From NCBI GenBank assembly GCA_903897205.1, contig CAIUAS010000218.1:1-30926 (forward strand): a DNA stretch of 30,926 nucleotides. Direction: 5' to 3'. The translations under genes and the position numbers were made by a program. Source of the DNA: an uncultured Gammaproteobacteria bacterium. Lineage in GTDB: Bacteria > Pseudomonadota > Gammaproteobacteria > CAIUAS01. Of the stretch, positions 1 to 6,279 are shown one piece after another (position 1 is the first letter of the stretch; the number at the start of each line of letters is the position of its first letter). The notes under the pieces were generated by a model. It was not told the origin of the DNA, did no database searches, and worked only from the letters and a program-made list of their open reading frames with translations.

Positions 1-1581
1 CGCTTTCAAAAAGTATTAGTCGATGAGCCGAGTGTTGAAGATTCGATTGCTATTTTGCGTGGTTTAAAAGAGCGTTATGAGGTTCATCATGGTGTCGTTA
101 TTACTGATTCAGCCATCGTTGCTGCCGCAACTTTATCGCATCGTTATATAACCGATCGTAATTTGCCGGATAAAGCGATTGATTTAATCGATGAAGCAGC
201 AAGTCGTTTAAGAATGGAAATTGATTCTAAACCTGAAGAAATGGATAAATTAGAGCGACGCTTAATTCAGTTGAAGATCGAGCGTGAAGCATTGAAAAAA
301 GAAACTGATGAAGCATCGAAAAAACGCTTAAATAAATTAGAAGAGGAAATTAAATTTTTAGAAAAAGAATATGCGGATTTAGATGAAGTTTGGAAAGCAG
401 AAAAAGCATCTTTGCAAGGCACGCAACATATAAAAAGTGAATTAGAACGTGCACGCGTTGATTTAGATGCCGCGCGGCGTGCGGGAGATTTAGCTAAAAT
501 GTCGGAGCTGCAATATGGGCATATCCCTGAATTAGAAAAACAATTGCAACAAGCAGAGCAAACGGAAAAACAAGAGAAACATTTGTTAAGAAATAAAGTG
601 ACTGAAGAAGAAATTGCCGAAGTGGTTTCTAAGTGGACCCATATTCCCGTTGCGAAAATGCTGGAAGGTGAACGTGATAAATTATTGCGAATGGAAGCCG
701 TATTGCATCAACGAGTCGTCGGGCAAGAAGAAGCGGTGAATGTTGTTGCCGATGCGATTCGCCGTTCGCGGGCAGGCTTGGCGGATCCTGGTCGTCCCAT
801 TGGTTCTTTCATGTTTTTAGGGCCGACAGGGGTAGGTAAAACGGAATTATGCAAAGCACTGGCTACTTTTTTATTTGATACGGAAGATTCGATGGTTCGT
901 ATCGATATGTCTGAATTTATGGAGAAACATTCAGTCGCCCGTTTAATTGGTGCGCCTCCCGGTTATGTGGGTTATGAAGAAGGGGGTTATTTAACCGAAG
1001 CAGTGCGCCGACGCCCTTATTCTGTCATTTTATTAGATGAAATTGAAAAGGCGCATCACGATGTTTTTAATATTTTATTGCAAGTGTTAGACGATGGTCG
1101 TTTAACGGATGGCCAGGGCCGCACGGTGGATTTTCGTAATACAGTGGTGGTGATGACCTCTAATTTAGGTTCGCAAATGATTCAAGAATTAGCGCCTGAT
1201 GAAGATTATTCCACGATGAAAGGGGCAGTGTTAGAAGTGCTAACAAAGCATTTCAGGCCGGAATTTATTAATCGGGTCGATGAAATTGTTGTATTCCATC
1301 CCTTAGGTAAAAAACAAATTCATGCAATCGCAAGTATTCAAATCGAGCGTTTGCACGCTCGCTTGCGTGAGAAAGGCTTGCAGTTGAAATTAAGCAATGC
1401 CGCTTTAGATTATTTAGCCGCTGCTGGTTTTGATCCCGTTTATGGCGCAAGGCCATTAAAACGCGCCATTCAACAATACCTGGAAAATCCACTGGCTAGA
1501 GCTATGCTAGAAGGGAAGTTTGCAGTAGGGGATGTTATTAAAGTGGATGTTGTGAATGCGGAGTTAGTATTTAGTCAATAA
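1..1581 (+). CDS. clpB: ATP-dependent disaggregase ClpB (5' end outside the window)
   Basis: Cytosolic AAA+ chaperone that, with DnaK/DnaJ, threads aggregated proteins through its hexameric pore. The reading frame is open from the first base of the window (RFQKVLVDEPSVED..., the end of the first AAA module), so the gene begins upstream and only the last 526 codons are present; full-length ClpB is about 860 residues. Visible in order: the end of NBD1, the coiled-coil middle domain (about residues 75-195 of the fragment, rich in Glu/Lys/Leu heptads, which separates ClpB from ClpA), then NBD2 with Walker A GPTGVGKT (codons 274-281), Walker B VILLDE, the pore motif GYVGYEEGG, and the C-terminal domain with DPVYGARPLKRAIQQ. 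It resembles E. coli ClpB throughout. Heat-shock promoter elements, if any, lie outside the window. Confidence 0.98.
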   Translation, partial: RFQKVLVDEPSVEDSIAILRGLKERYEVHHGVVITDSAIVAAATLSHRYITDRNLPDKAIDLIDEAASRLRMEIDSKPEEMDKLERRLIQLKIEREALKKETDEASKKRLNKLEEEIKFLEKEYADLDEVWKAEKASLQGTQHIKSELERARVDLDAARRAGDLAKMSELQYGHIPELEKQLQQAEQTEKQEKHLLRNKVTEEEIAEVVSKWTHIPVAKMLEGERDKLLRMEAVLHQRVVGQEEAVNVVADAIRRSRAGLADPGRPIGSFMFLGPTGVGKTELCKALATFLFDTEDSMVRIDMSEFMEKHSVARLIGAPPGYVGYEEGGYLTEAVRRRPYSVILLDEIEKAHHDVFNILLQVLDDGRLTDGQGRTVDFRNTVVVMTSNLGSQMIQELAPDEDYSTMKGAVLEVLTKHFRPEFINRVDEIVVFHPLGKKQIHAIASIQIERLHARLREKGLQLKLSNAALDYLAAAGFDPVYGARPLKRAIQQYLENPLARAMLEGKFAVGDVIKVDVVNAELVFSQ

Positions 1582-1584
1582 TTG

Positions 1585-1632
1585 AATTACAAGTAATTGT
1601 TATAACGATTACTTGTAATTTACTTCGATTTT
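1585..1632. terminator. Intrinsic terminator between convergent clpB and the 222-aa gene
   Basis: A 13-bp perfect inverted repeat (AATTACAAGTAAT at 1585-1597, its complement at 1608-1620) that can extend inward to a 4-nt loop, followed by a T-rich run at 1627-1632. It begins 3 nt after the clpB stop and ends just before the stop of the opposite-strand gene, so it may serve both. The stem is AT-rich and therefore weaker than a typical terminator. Confidence 0.65.
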
Positions 1633-1635
1633 TTA

Positions 1636-2304
1636 TTAAACAATCTTAAGTTGGTTAATAATATCAATAGTTTCTTTCGGCAATTTATTTTGGCTAAGGG
1701 GTGCTTCATTTTTTTTAACCACCCATAAACATAATTCAAATAAGCTGTTGGGTTTGATTTTCTTGTGTAGATACTTATATAAGTCGGTCAATAATAATTG
1801 GGTGTCTTTGTCGTTTGTTATCGTTTGAGTGAGTTTGCAAAAGAAAGCATTTTTTATGCTGACGCTAGGATAATTATGAGTCATGTCGTCAATTTGTTGC
1901 ATAAGTGCTTCTCTTAAAGCAGGGAATTCTTTATCACAGATCGTTAGAAAATCAATATCAGCTACTTTAATGAGGTAGAATGCTAAGGTGGCAAAGATTT
2001 CTGGGGCGCTATTTTGTTGCGCAAAATAGACTTTAAAAAGATCAATTGTTTTGTAGTATATTGAAAATAGAATTGCAAAATCTGTTTTTTGTGAAGAAAA
2101 GGTATCGCAAGCGCAATTTAAGTCAAACTCAGTTTTTATGATCCGTTGAAAGATAGGAGGGCTTGCTAATATTAAATCGGCTAATTCATCTAAAAGATTT
2201 TTTTCTAATTTTATTGTAAGCAAATCCATGCCGTCGGTGATTTTTTCATTGATTAATTTGAGTAAATTAGTGCTGTTGTTTTGGGTTGATGTTAATAACT
2301 GCAT
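1636..2304 (-). CDS. Hypothetical protein, 222 aa, next to the ADP-ribosyltransferase gene
   Basis: Not recognised. The product is predicted to be mainly alpha-helical, with many Leu, Ile, Phe and Asn/Lys residues, no signal peptide and no clear membrane segment. Its 3 Cys residues in the first two thirds (NCAC, TICDKEF) and one FCK near residue 155 form no metal-binding pattern. The start ATG follows GGAATTCCT, a modest ribosome-binding site that also lies in the 3' arm of an inverted repeat. It is transcribed in the same direction as the upstream ADP-ribosyltransferase gene, 113 nt away, with a candidate promoter of its own in the gap. The AT-rich composition resembles its neighbour and differs from the flanking housekeeping genes. 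It could be a second effector, a partner or a protective protein for the toxin-like neighbour; nothing in the sequence decides between these. Confidence 0.75.
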   Translation of the reverse strand: MQLLTSTQNNSTNLLKLINEKITDGMDLLTIKLEKNLLDELADLILASPPIFQRIIKTEFDLNCACDTFSSQKTDFAILFSIYYKTIDLFKVYFAQQNSAPEIFATLAFYLIKVADIDFLTICDKEFPALREALMQQIDDMTHNYPSVSIKNAFFCKLTQTITNDKDTQLLLTDLYKYLHKKIKPNSLFELCLWVVKKNEAPLSQNKLPKETIDIINQLKIV

Positions 2305-2308
2305 AGGA

Positions 2309-2347
2309 ATTCCATATACTAATTTTTGAATGGTGAGTATATGGAAT
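2309..2347 (-). promoter_or_regulatory. Inverted repeat overlapping the ribosome-binding site of the 222-aa gene
   Basis: Perfect 11-bp arms, ATTCCATATAC (2309-2319) and GTATATGGAAT (2337-2347), separated by 17 nt. In the mRNA the downstream arm contains the GGAA of the ribosome-binding site a few bases before the ATG, so the stem could hide it. The upstream arm also contains TATACT, so the repeat could instead be an operator over a second promoter. Confidence 0.45.
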
Positions 2348-2383
2348 AAAAATAACTATTGCTATGGAAGTAATGACAGAAAC

Positions 2384-2411
2384 ATTATTTGCCTAGTGCT
2401 TTTAAATTCAA
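2384..2411 (-). promoter_or_regulatory. Candidate sigma-70 promoter of the 222-aa gene
   Basis: Read on the minus strand: TTGAAT (2411-2406), 16-bp spacer, AATAAT (2389-2384). The match is 4/6 and 5/6 to consensus. It lies immediately past the stop codon of the upstream ADP-ribosyltransferase gene and would give a leader of about 70 nt containing the inverted repeat before the ATG. Confidence 0.35.
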
Positions 2412-2417
2412 CTGAAA

Positions 2418-3236
2418 TTAAAAAATATACTGCTGTCTTTTTTCGGTAAGGTATTCATCTATAGGTTGTGGTTTGCCTTTTAGATCATTAAAAACTTGTT
2501 GTATAGTAAATTTGTCAATTAAGCCTTTTTGCAAGGCCGCATTAGAAAAATAAATGTTGCCAATAAACAGACCTGTTTTACTATCAACTTTTCGATAGGC
2601 GATGATGTTTTCATAATCAACTCCGCCAGGAATAGAAATTTCCTGTTCATCTTCATATCTGGACAGAACAATTTTGCTTGTATCTATGGCAGCGTTAGCA
2701 CGTAAACAGTAAACATAGCCATATGCTTGATCAGTTTTTTTGGCTTCTTTCATGGCGAAATGTTTGGCTATAGCAATTGAGCGGGTAGTGGAAATAAACG
2801 CGCCATCGCTATCTTCTACGTGTCTCTCTAAATCCTGAAAGCTTACACCGTATTTTTTCTTTTTATCGGGAAAGTGGGGATCGGTAAGCCTGCTCCAAAT
2901 ACCCCCTGCCTCTTTAATGAGTTCTGGTGATCTTTTCATACCACGGTAAACAAATTCATTTACACGAGGAATGTTTTCCAATTCTTTTGCATAAGTGATT
3001 TCTGGCGAAGGATTATGAATGGGTAAAGGTTTTCTTATTAAGCTATCTTTCTCAGCAGCTTTTGCTTCCTCTTTGTTTGCAATAAATAAAGTAAATTCTT
3101 TAAATTCAGGCATGATTAATGGGGTGTTTGATGAATTTTCAGAGTGAATTCTTGAGTTGATCATTAAAGAAGTTGGAAATTCTTCAAGCTTTGAATAGTA
3201 GCTTTTGCGATAATAAGCTGCTGACATGTTTTTCAT
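2418..3236 (-). CDS. Cholera/heat-labile enterotoxin A-like mono-ADP-ribosyltransferase, predicted intracellular effector
   Basis: Predicted to transfer ADP-ribose from NAD+ to a protein. The second half follows the enterotoxin A catalytic core step by step: VYRGMKRSPELIKEAGG (96-112; Arg98 aligns with toxin Arg7), DGAFISTTRS (144-153; Ser149-Thr-Thr aligns with the STS motif), then YVYCLRANA and YEDEQEISIPGGVDY (194-208; Glu197-Gln-Glu199 aligns with Glu110-Gln-Glu112). Spacings of 51 and 50 residues compare with 54 and 51 recalled for cholera toxin. Glu-x-Glu implies arginine as the acceptor residue. Residues 1-90 are of unknown function. The N-terminus (MKNMSAAYYRKSYYSK) is not a signal peptide, and no B subunit is encoded nearby, so an AB5 toxin is unlikely; injection by a type IV system is the inference. 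A PmrA-like box lies upstream. ATG at 3236 has a weak TAGG site; Met4 is an alternative start. Confidence 0.85.
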   Translation of the reverse strand: MKNMSAAYYRKSYYSKLEEFPTSLMINSRIHSENSSNTPLIMPEFKEFTLFIANKEEAKAAEKDSLIRKPLPIHNPSPEITYAKELENIPRVNEFVYRGMKRSPELIKEAGGIWSRLTDPHFPDKKKKYGVSFQDLERHVEDSDGAFISTTRSIAIAKHFAMKEAKKTDQAYGYVYCLRANAAIDTSKIVLSRYEDEQEISIPGGVDYENIIAYRKVDSKTGLFIGNIYFSNAALQKGLIDKFTIQQVFNDLKGKPQPIDEYLTEKRQQYIF

Positions 3237-3303
3237 AAAAGATACCTAAACGTTAATTATTGGCTGTTTATTTCATCTCCTTATGATAATTAATATTGGT
3301 TAG

Positions 3304-3336
3304 ATTTTAGCAGCTTAAGCTTAAGGTTTTCTTAAC
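3304..3336 (-). promoter_or_regulatory. PmrA-box-like direct repeat with extended -10, upstream of the ADP-ribosyltransferase gene
   Basis: Read on the minus strand: GTTAAG (3336-3331), 5 nt, CTTAAG (3325-3320), 10 nt, then TGC-TAAAAT (3312-3304). The known PmrA site is a direct repeat YTTAAK-N5-YTTAAK with an 11-bp period; here only the first base of the first half departs. A third CTTAAG overlaps at 3319-3314. TGnTAAAAT is an extended -10. In Legionella and Coxiella such boxes drive Dot/Icm genes and effectors. The predicted start of transcription leaves a leader of about 60 nt. Confidence 0.55.
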
Positions 3337-3437
3337 AAAAAAGGAAAATCGCAATTTTTTAAATAAAAAATAGATTTGAAGGGGCGTGGATGAGTGAACT
3401 TGATTAAGATTTATATTTGTAGGGCGAGCTAAACAGC

Positions 3438-3474
3438 CTGAGTGTTTCTATTACAAAAACACTCAGCTTTTTTT
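3438..3474. terminator. Hairpin downstream of the aldolase gene
   Basis: Perfect 10-bp stem CTGAGTGTTT (3438-3447) / AAACACTCAG (3457-3466) with a 9-nt loop, then seven T on the plus strand. It lies 9 nt beyond the aldolase stop (minus strand). The T-run faces the plus strand, so termination would be best in that direction; in the aldolase direction the stem is followed only by GCTGTTT. Confidence 0.6.
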
Positions 3475-3475
3475 C

Positions 3476-4489
3476 TTAACCTTCCATCGTTTGCGTATAT
3501 TGTCCTTTGCAAGCAGCAGAGTTTAATTTAGCGCGTTTGTAAAAAGCTTGTTGCGCGGCTTTCATATTTTCTGGTTTGCCTTGCCAGGTCCTTAAGCAGA
3601 TGTCTTGTAATGCACGACCATAAGAGAAGCTTAATAACCAGGGATGTGGTTTGGTTGCGTTCATCGCATTTAAGTGGGCAGTAGCGACTTCAGAACTTTG
3701 ACCGCCAGATAAGAAGTTAATAGTGGGTACGGCAGCGGGAACGGTGCGGCGTAAAATTTTGACTGTTGCTTGTGCGACCGCTTCTATACTGGATTTAGGA
3801 GTGTATTCTGTGCCAGCAATAACCATGCTTGGTTTTAAAATAATGCCCTCTAAAATCACGCCATGTTTATGCAATTCATGAAAAACCGTGTAAAGGGTTT
3901 TTTCAGTCGCTTCAGCGCAACGTTCTAACGAGTGATTGCCGTCCATTAATAATTCAGGTTCAACGATAGGTACAATGCCTTGGTCTTGGCAAATGGCTGC
4001 ATAGCGCGCTAAAGCTTGTGCATTAGCACGTACGCTTAAGCAGCTGGGAGTGTTGGCAGAAACATTTAATACAGCACGCCATTTAGCAAAACGCGCGCCC
4101 ATTTCTTTATAGGTAGCTAAACGCTCCGTTAAATTATCTAATCCTTGGGTGATTTTTTCATCGCGGGAGTTAGGTAAATGAGTGATCCCTTTGTCTACTT
4201 TAATGCCTGGAACAATGCCTAATTCTGCTAATAGTTCAGAGAATAATTTCGTGTTGCTTGCGCGCTGGCCTAAAGTTTCTTCATATAAAATAACGCCACT
4301 GACAAATTCTTCAATGCCAGGCGTAGTAAATAATAATTCGCGATAAGCACGGCGTGTTTCGGCAGTAGATTCTAGTTGAATGTTAGCAAAGCGTTTTCCA
4401 ATGGTTCCCGTGCTTTCATCGGCAGCGAGAATACCTTTGCCAGGTACGGCGATTTGGGCGATGGTGGCTTCAAGTTCATGCATAGACAT
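3476..4489 (-). CDS. fba: Class I fructose-bisphosphate aldolase
   Basis: Cytosolic glycolytic enzyme that splits fructose 1,6-bisphosphate into dihydroxyacetone phosphate and glyceraldehyde 3-phosphate through a Schiff base. It belongs to the animal/plant-type class I family: GILAADEST (19-27; Asp24), GIKVDKG (Lys97), FAKWR (Lys136), VEPEL (Glu177/Glu179) and the Schiff-base lysine in ILKPSM (Lys219). These correspond to rabbit muscle aldolase Asp33, Lys107, Lys146, Glu187 and Lys229. The phosphate-binding SGGQSSEVA and SFSYGRALQ segments are present. At 337 residues it is slightly shorter than animal enzymes (about 363) and ends before the C-terminal Tyr tail. GGAG lies about 10 nt before the ATG, which favours Met1 over Met3. 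It stands alone, apart from pgk and pyk, which lie 24 kb away in this window. Confidence 0.96.
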   Translation of the reverse strand: MSMHELEATIAQIAVPGKGILAADESTGTIGKRFANIQLESTAETRRAYRELLFTTPGIEEFVSGVILYEETLGQRASNTKLFSELLAELGIVPGIKVDKGITHLPNSRDEKITQGLDNLTERLATYKEMGARFAKWRAVLNVSANTPSCLSVRANAQALARYAAICQDQGIVPIVEPELLMDGNHSLERCAEATEKTLYTVFHELHKHGVILEGIILKPSMVIAGTEYTPKSSIEAVAQATVKILRRTVPAAVPTINFLSGGQSSEVATAHLNAMNATKPHPWLLSFSYGRALQDICLRTWQGKPENMKAAQQAFYKRAKLNSAACKGQYTQTMEG

Positions 4490-4576
4490 AATGAATGGCT
4501 CCGTTGGGTAGATAATAAGTTGGCGACAGTATTCTATCTTCGGTGTGAAATATCAAGCTTTGTGAGGCGAGATTGG

Positions 4577-4726
4577 TTAATCACTATGGCCTTTTTTCTT
4601 CACATCATAATGTTTAGCAAAATAGTAACCGCCAGCCCCACCAGCCGCTAAAGCGATGCAACCTGATAAACAGTTGCAGACGGCTAGAACGAGTAATAAA
4701 TAGCTTAATTTACGATAATTTCTCAT
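4577..4726 (-). CDS. Small lipoprotein, 49 aa
   Basis: A short reading frame between the aldolase and cbpA. The product starts MRNYRKLSYLLLVLAVCNC and has a lipobox LSGC (20-23), so Cys23 would be acylated and leave a mature peptide of 27 residues: a Gly/Ala-rich stretch (IALAAGGAGGYYFAK) and a charged tail (VKKKGHSD). The ribosome-binding site AGGA lies 9 nt before the ATG. Two further Cys (17, 19) sit in the signal sequence. The glycine-rich stretch resembles the membrane-inserted segments of small glycine-zipper lipoproteins. No specific function can be assigned. The good ribosome-binding site and lipobox make it a likely real gene despite its size. Confidence 0.65.
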   Translation of the reverse strand: MRNYRKLSYLLLVLAVCNCLSGCIALAAGGAGGYYFAKHYDVKKKGHSD

Positions 4727-4829
4727 AAGTATTTTTCCTAAGAGGTTTAATAAATAATTCTGTGGGACAGTCGCTTTAGATTATGTTGAAATATAGCGTT
4801 TTAACGTGAAATTGAAAAGTATTTTAGTC

Positions 4830-4860
4830 TATGCCAATCCTGTTTAAGGGGATTGGTATA
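4830..4860. promoter_or_regulatory. Inverted repeat upstream of cbpA
   Basis: Arms TATGCCAATCC (4830-4840) and GGATTGGTATA (4850-4860), 11 bp with one G-T pair and a 9-nt loop; a T-run (4871-4876) follows after ten bases. It sits about 70 nt before the cbpA ATG. It may be an operator, a leader hairpin or a terminator. Confidence 0.35.
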
Positions 4861-4926
4861 TACTAGCGTTTTTTCTGGGCGAGTTGAAAAGATCGATAAT
4901 AAGTAATTTTATTATTAAGGACGGTT

Positions 4927-5871
4927 ATGCAATATAAAGATTATTACACCATTATGGGGCTTAAGCGTGATGCTAAGCCGGAGGAAGTTAAGCAGGCTTA
5001 TCGCAAGCTGGCGCGCAAATATCATCCTGATGTGAGCAAAGAGAAAGATGCGGAAGAACATTTTAAGGAATTAAATGAAGCCTATGAAGTTTTAAAAGAT
5101 CCTGAAAAACGCAAGCAATATGATCAATTAGGAGAAAATTGGCGGGCAAAACAAGCGTTTAAATCAGCACAAAATGGGCAGGATAATGCCGGTTTTTATA
5201 CTAGTGATTTTGCAGGACAGGCTGGCGATTTCAGCGATTTTTTCGAACATGTATTTGGTGGTGGCGGCCGTTTTCGGCGGGGCGCGCAGACAAAAGGTTT
5301 TTCTCAACGTGGAGAAGATGTGCATAGTAAAATTTTAATTACCTTAGAAGAAGCTTATGCAGGAACTGCTCGCACTATTCAGTTAACAGTTCCGCAAGGG
5401 GCAGCGCATGGGAAAGCGCAAATGATTAAACGTGAATTAAAAGTTAAAATTCCTGCTGGTGTCAGTCAAGGTCAGCAAATTCGCTTAAGTGGGCAGGGCA
5501 GTCCAGGTGCGGGGAAAGGTGAGGCAGGTGATTTATATCTTGAAATTGATTTGCAGACACATCCTCTATTTCATGTGGATAAAGCGGATATTTATTTAAC
5601 GCTGCCAATCACACCATGGGAAGCGGCGCTGGGTGCTAGTGTGCCAGTGCCAACTTTAGGGGGCAAGGTTGATTTAAAAATTCCAGCAGGCGCACAATCA
5701 TCACAAAAATTACGTTTAAAAGGACGTGGATTGCCAGCGAAAAATCCAGGTGATCAATATGTGATATTACAAATCGTATTGCCGCCCGTAAATACTGCCG
5801 AACAACGTGAATTTTACCAGCAAATGGCAAAGCAAATGCCATTTAATCCACGCGAAAAACTAGGAGTTTAA
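4927..5871 (+). CDS. cbpA: DnaJ-like cochaperone CbpA
   Basis: J-domain cochaperone that stimulates DnaK ATPase and delivers clients; in E. coli CbpA also binds curved DNA and is controlled by CbpM. The J domain spans residues 1-70 with the diagnostic HPD (33-35) in KYHPDVS. A Gly/Phe-rich linker (about 80-115, FGGGGRFRRG) and two beta-sandwich C-terminal domains follow (about 120-300; GEDVHSKILITLEEAYAG, then KVDLKIPAGAQ and RLKGRGLP). The cysteine-rich zinc finger of true DnaJ is absent, which assigns it to the CbpA class. It has 314 residues against 306 in E. coli. AAGGA precedes the ATG by 6 nt. cbpM follows after a single base, so the two are co-translated as an operon. Confidence 0.95.
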   Translation: MQYKDYYTIMGLKRDAKPEEVKQAYRKLARKYHPDVSKEKDAEEHFKELNEAYEVLKDPEKRKQYDQLGENWRAKQAFKSAQNGQDNAGFYTSDFAGQAGDFSDFFEHVFGGGGRFRRGAQTKGFSQRGEDVHSKILITLEEAYAGTARTIQLTVPQGAAHGKAQMIKRELKVKIPAGVSQGQQIRLSGQGSPGAGKGEAGDLYLEIDLQTHPLFHVDKADIYLTLPITPWEAALGASVPVPTLGGKVDLKIPAGAQSSQKLRLKGRGLPAKNPGDQYVILQIVLPPVNTAEQREFYQQMAKQMPFNPREKLGV

Positions 5872-5872
5872 T

Positions 5873-6199
5873 ATGGCAAAGCAAACTACTGAAATATTAA
5901 CAGGCATTATAGTGGATGAAACGACGGTTTATAGTTTACAAGAAGTTAGTTATACCTGTGGTGTTGATGTTGAAATTATTAAGGAAATGATTGAGCATGG
6001 TTTGCTTGAACCGATAAAAATAACGGCTAATGAACAACAATTTGATCCGCGCGCTTTGCGTCGTTTAAAAATTGCTTTACGTTTGCAGCGGGATTTAGAC
6101 GTGAATTTATCAGGCGCTGCATTAGCATTGGATTTGTTAGCTGAATTACAGGAGTTGCGTGCTAGATTAAATATTTTGGAGCGGCAATTTTTAAAATAA
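5873..6199 (+). CDS. cbpM: Chaperone modulatory protein CbpM
   Basis: Small MerR-like helix-turn-helix protein that binds the J domain of CbpA and blocks its interaction with DnaK. The segment YSLQEVSYTCGVDVEIIKEM (20-39) is the MerR-type helix-turn-helix, followed by LRRLKIALRLQRDLDVNLSG and a C-terminal leucine-rich helix (ALDLLAELQELRARLNILERQ). At 108 residues it is close to E. coli CbpM (101). It starts one base after the cbpA stop, with TAGGAG inside the end of cbpA as ribosome-binding site. The pairing with cbpA is the strongest support for the name. Confidence 0.92.
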   Translation: MAKQTTEILTGIIVDETTVYSLQEVSYTCGVDVEIIKEMIEHGLLEPIKITANEQQFDPRALRRLKIALRLQRDLDVNLSGAALALDLLAELQELRARLNILERQFLK

Positions 6200-6229
6200 A
6201 GTTTAGTAAGAATAATTGAATAAACGCTG

Positions 6230-6271
6230 AGCTGCTGAGCATTTGGGATTTTTCTAGAGTGCTCAGCAGCT
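6230..6271. terminator. Bidirectional terminator between cbpM and tpsA
   Basis: Perfect 12-bp stem AGCTGCTGAGCA (6230-6241) / TGCTCAGCAGCT (6260-6271) with an 18-nt loop, between two converging genes. On the plus strand it is followed by AGATTATTTT, so termination there is plausible but not textbook. Confidence 0.6.
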
Positions 6272-6279
6272 AGATTATT

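Noticed and set aside
2418..3236. Complete AB5 toxin operon
   Set aside because: No B-subunit-like gene and no signal peptide; the downstream 222-aa protein is too large and lacks an export signal.
3274..3282. AAGGAG directly followed by ATG on the minus strand upstream of the ADP-ribosyltransferase
   Set aside because: There is no spacer between the site and the ATG, and the frame closes after two codons; it cannot act as the start of the gene.
4376..4651. 91-codon plus-strand frame over the aldolase 5' end
   Set aside because: It overlaps the conserved aldolase N-terminus and the small lipoprotein gene on the other strand, and resembles no known protein.
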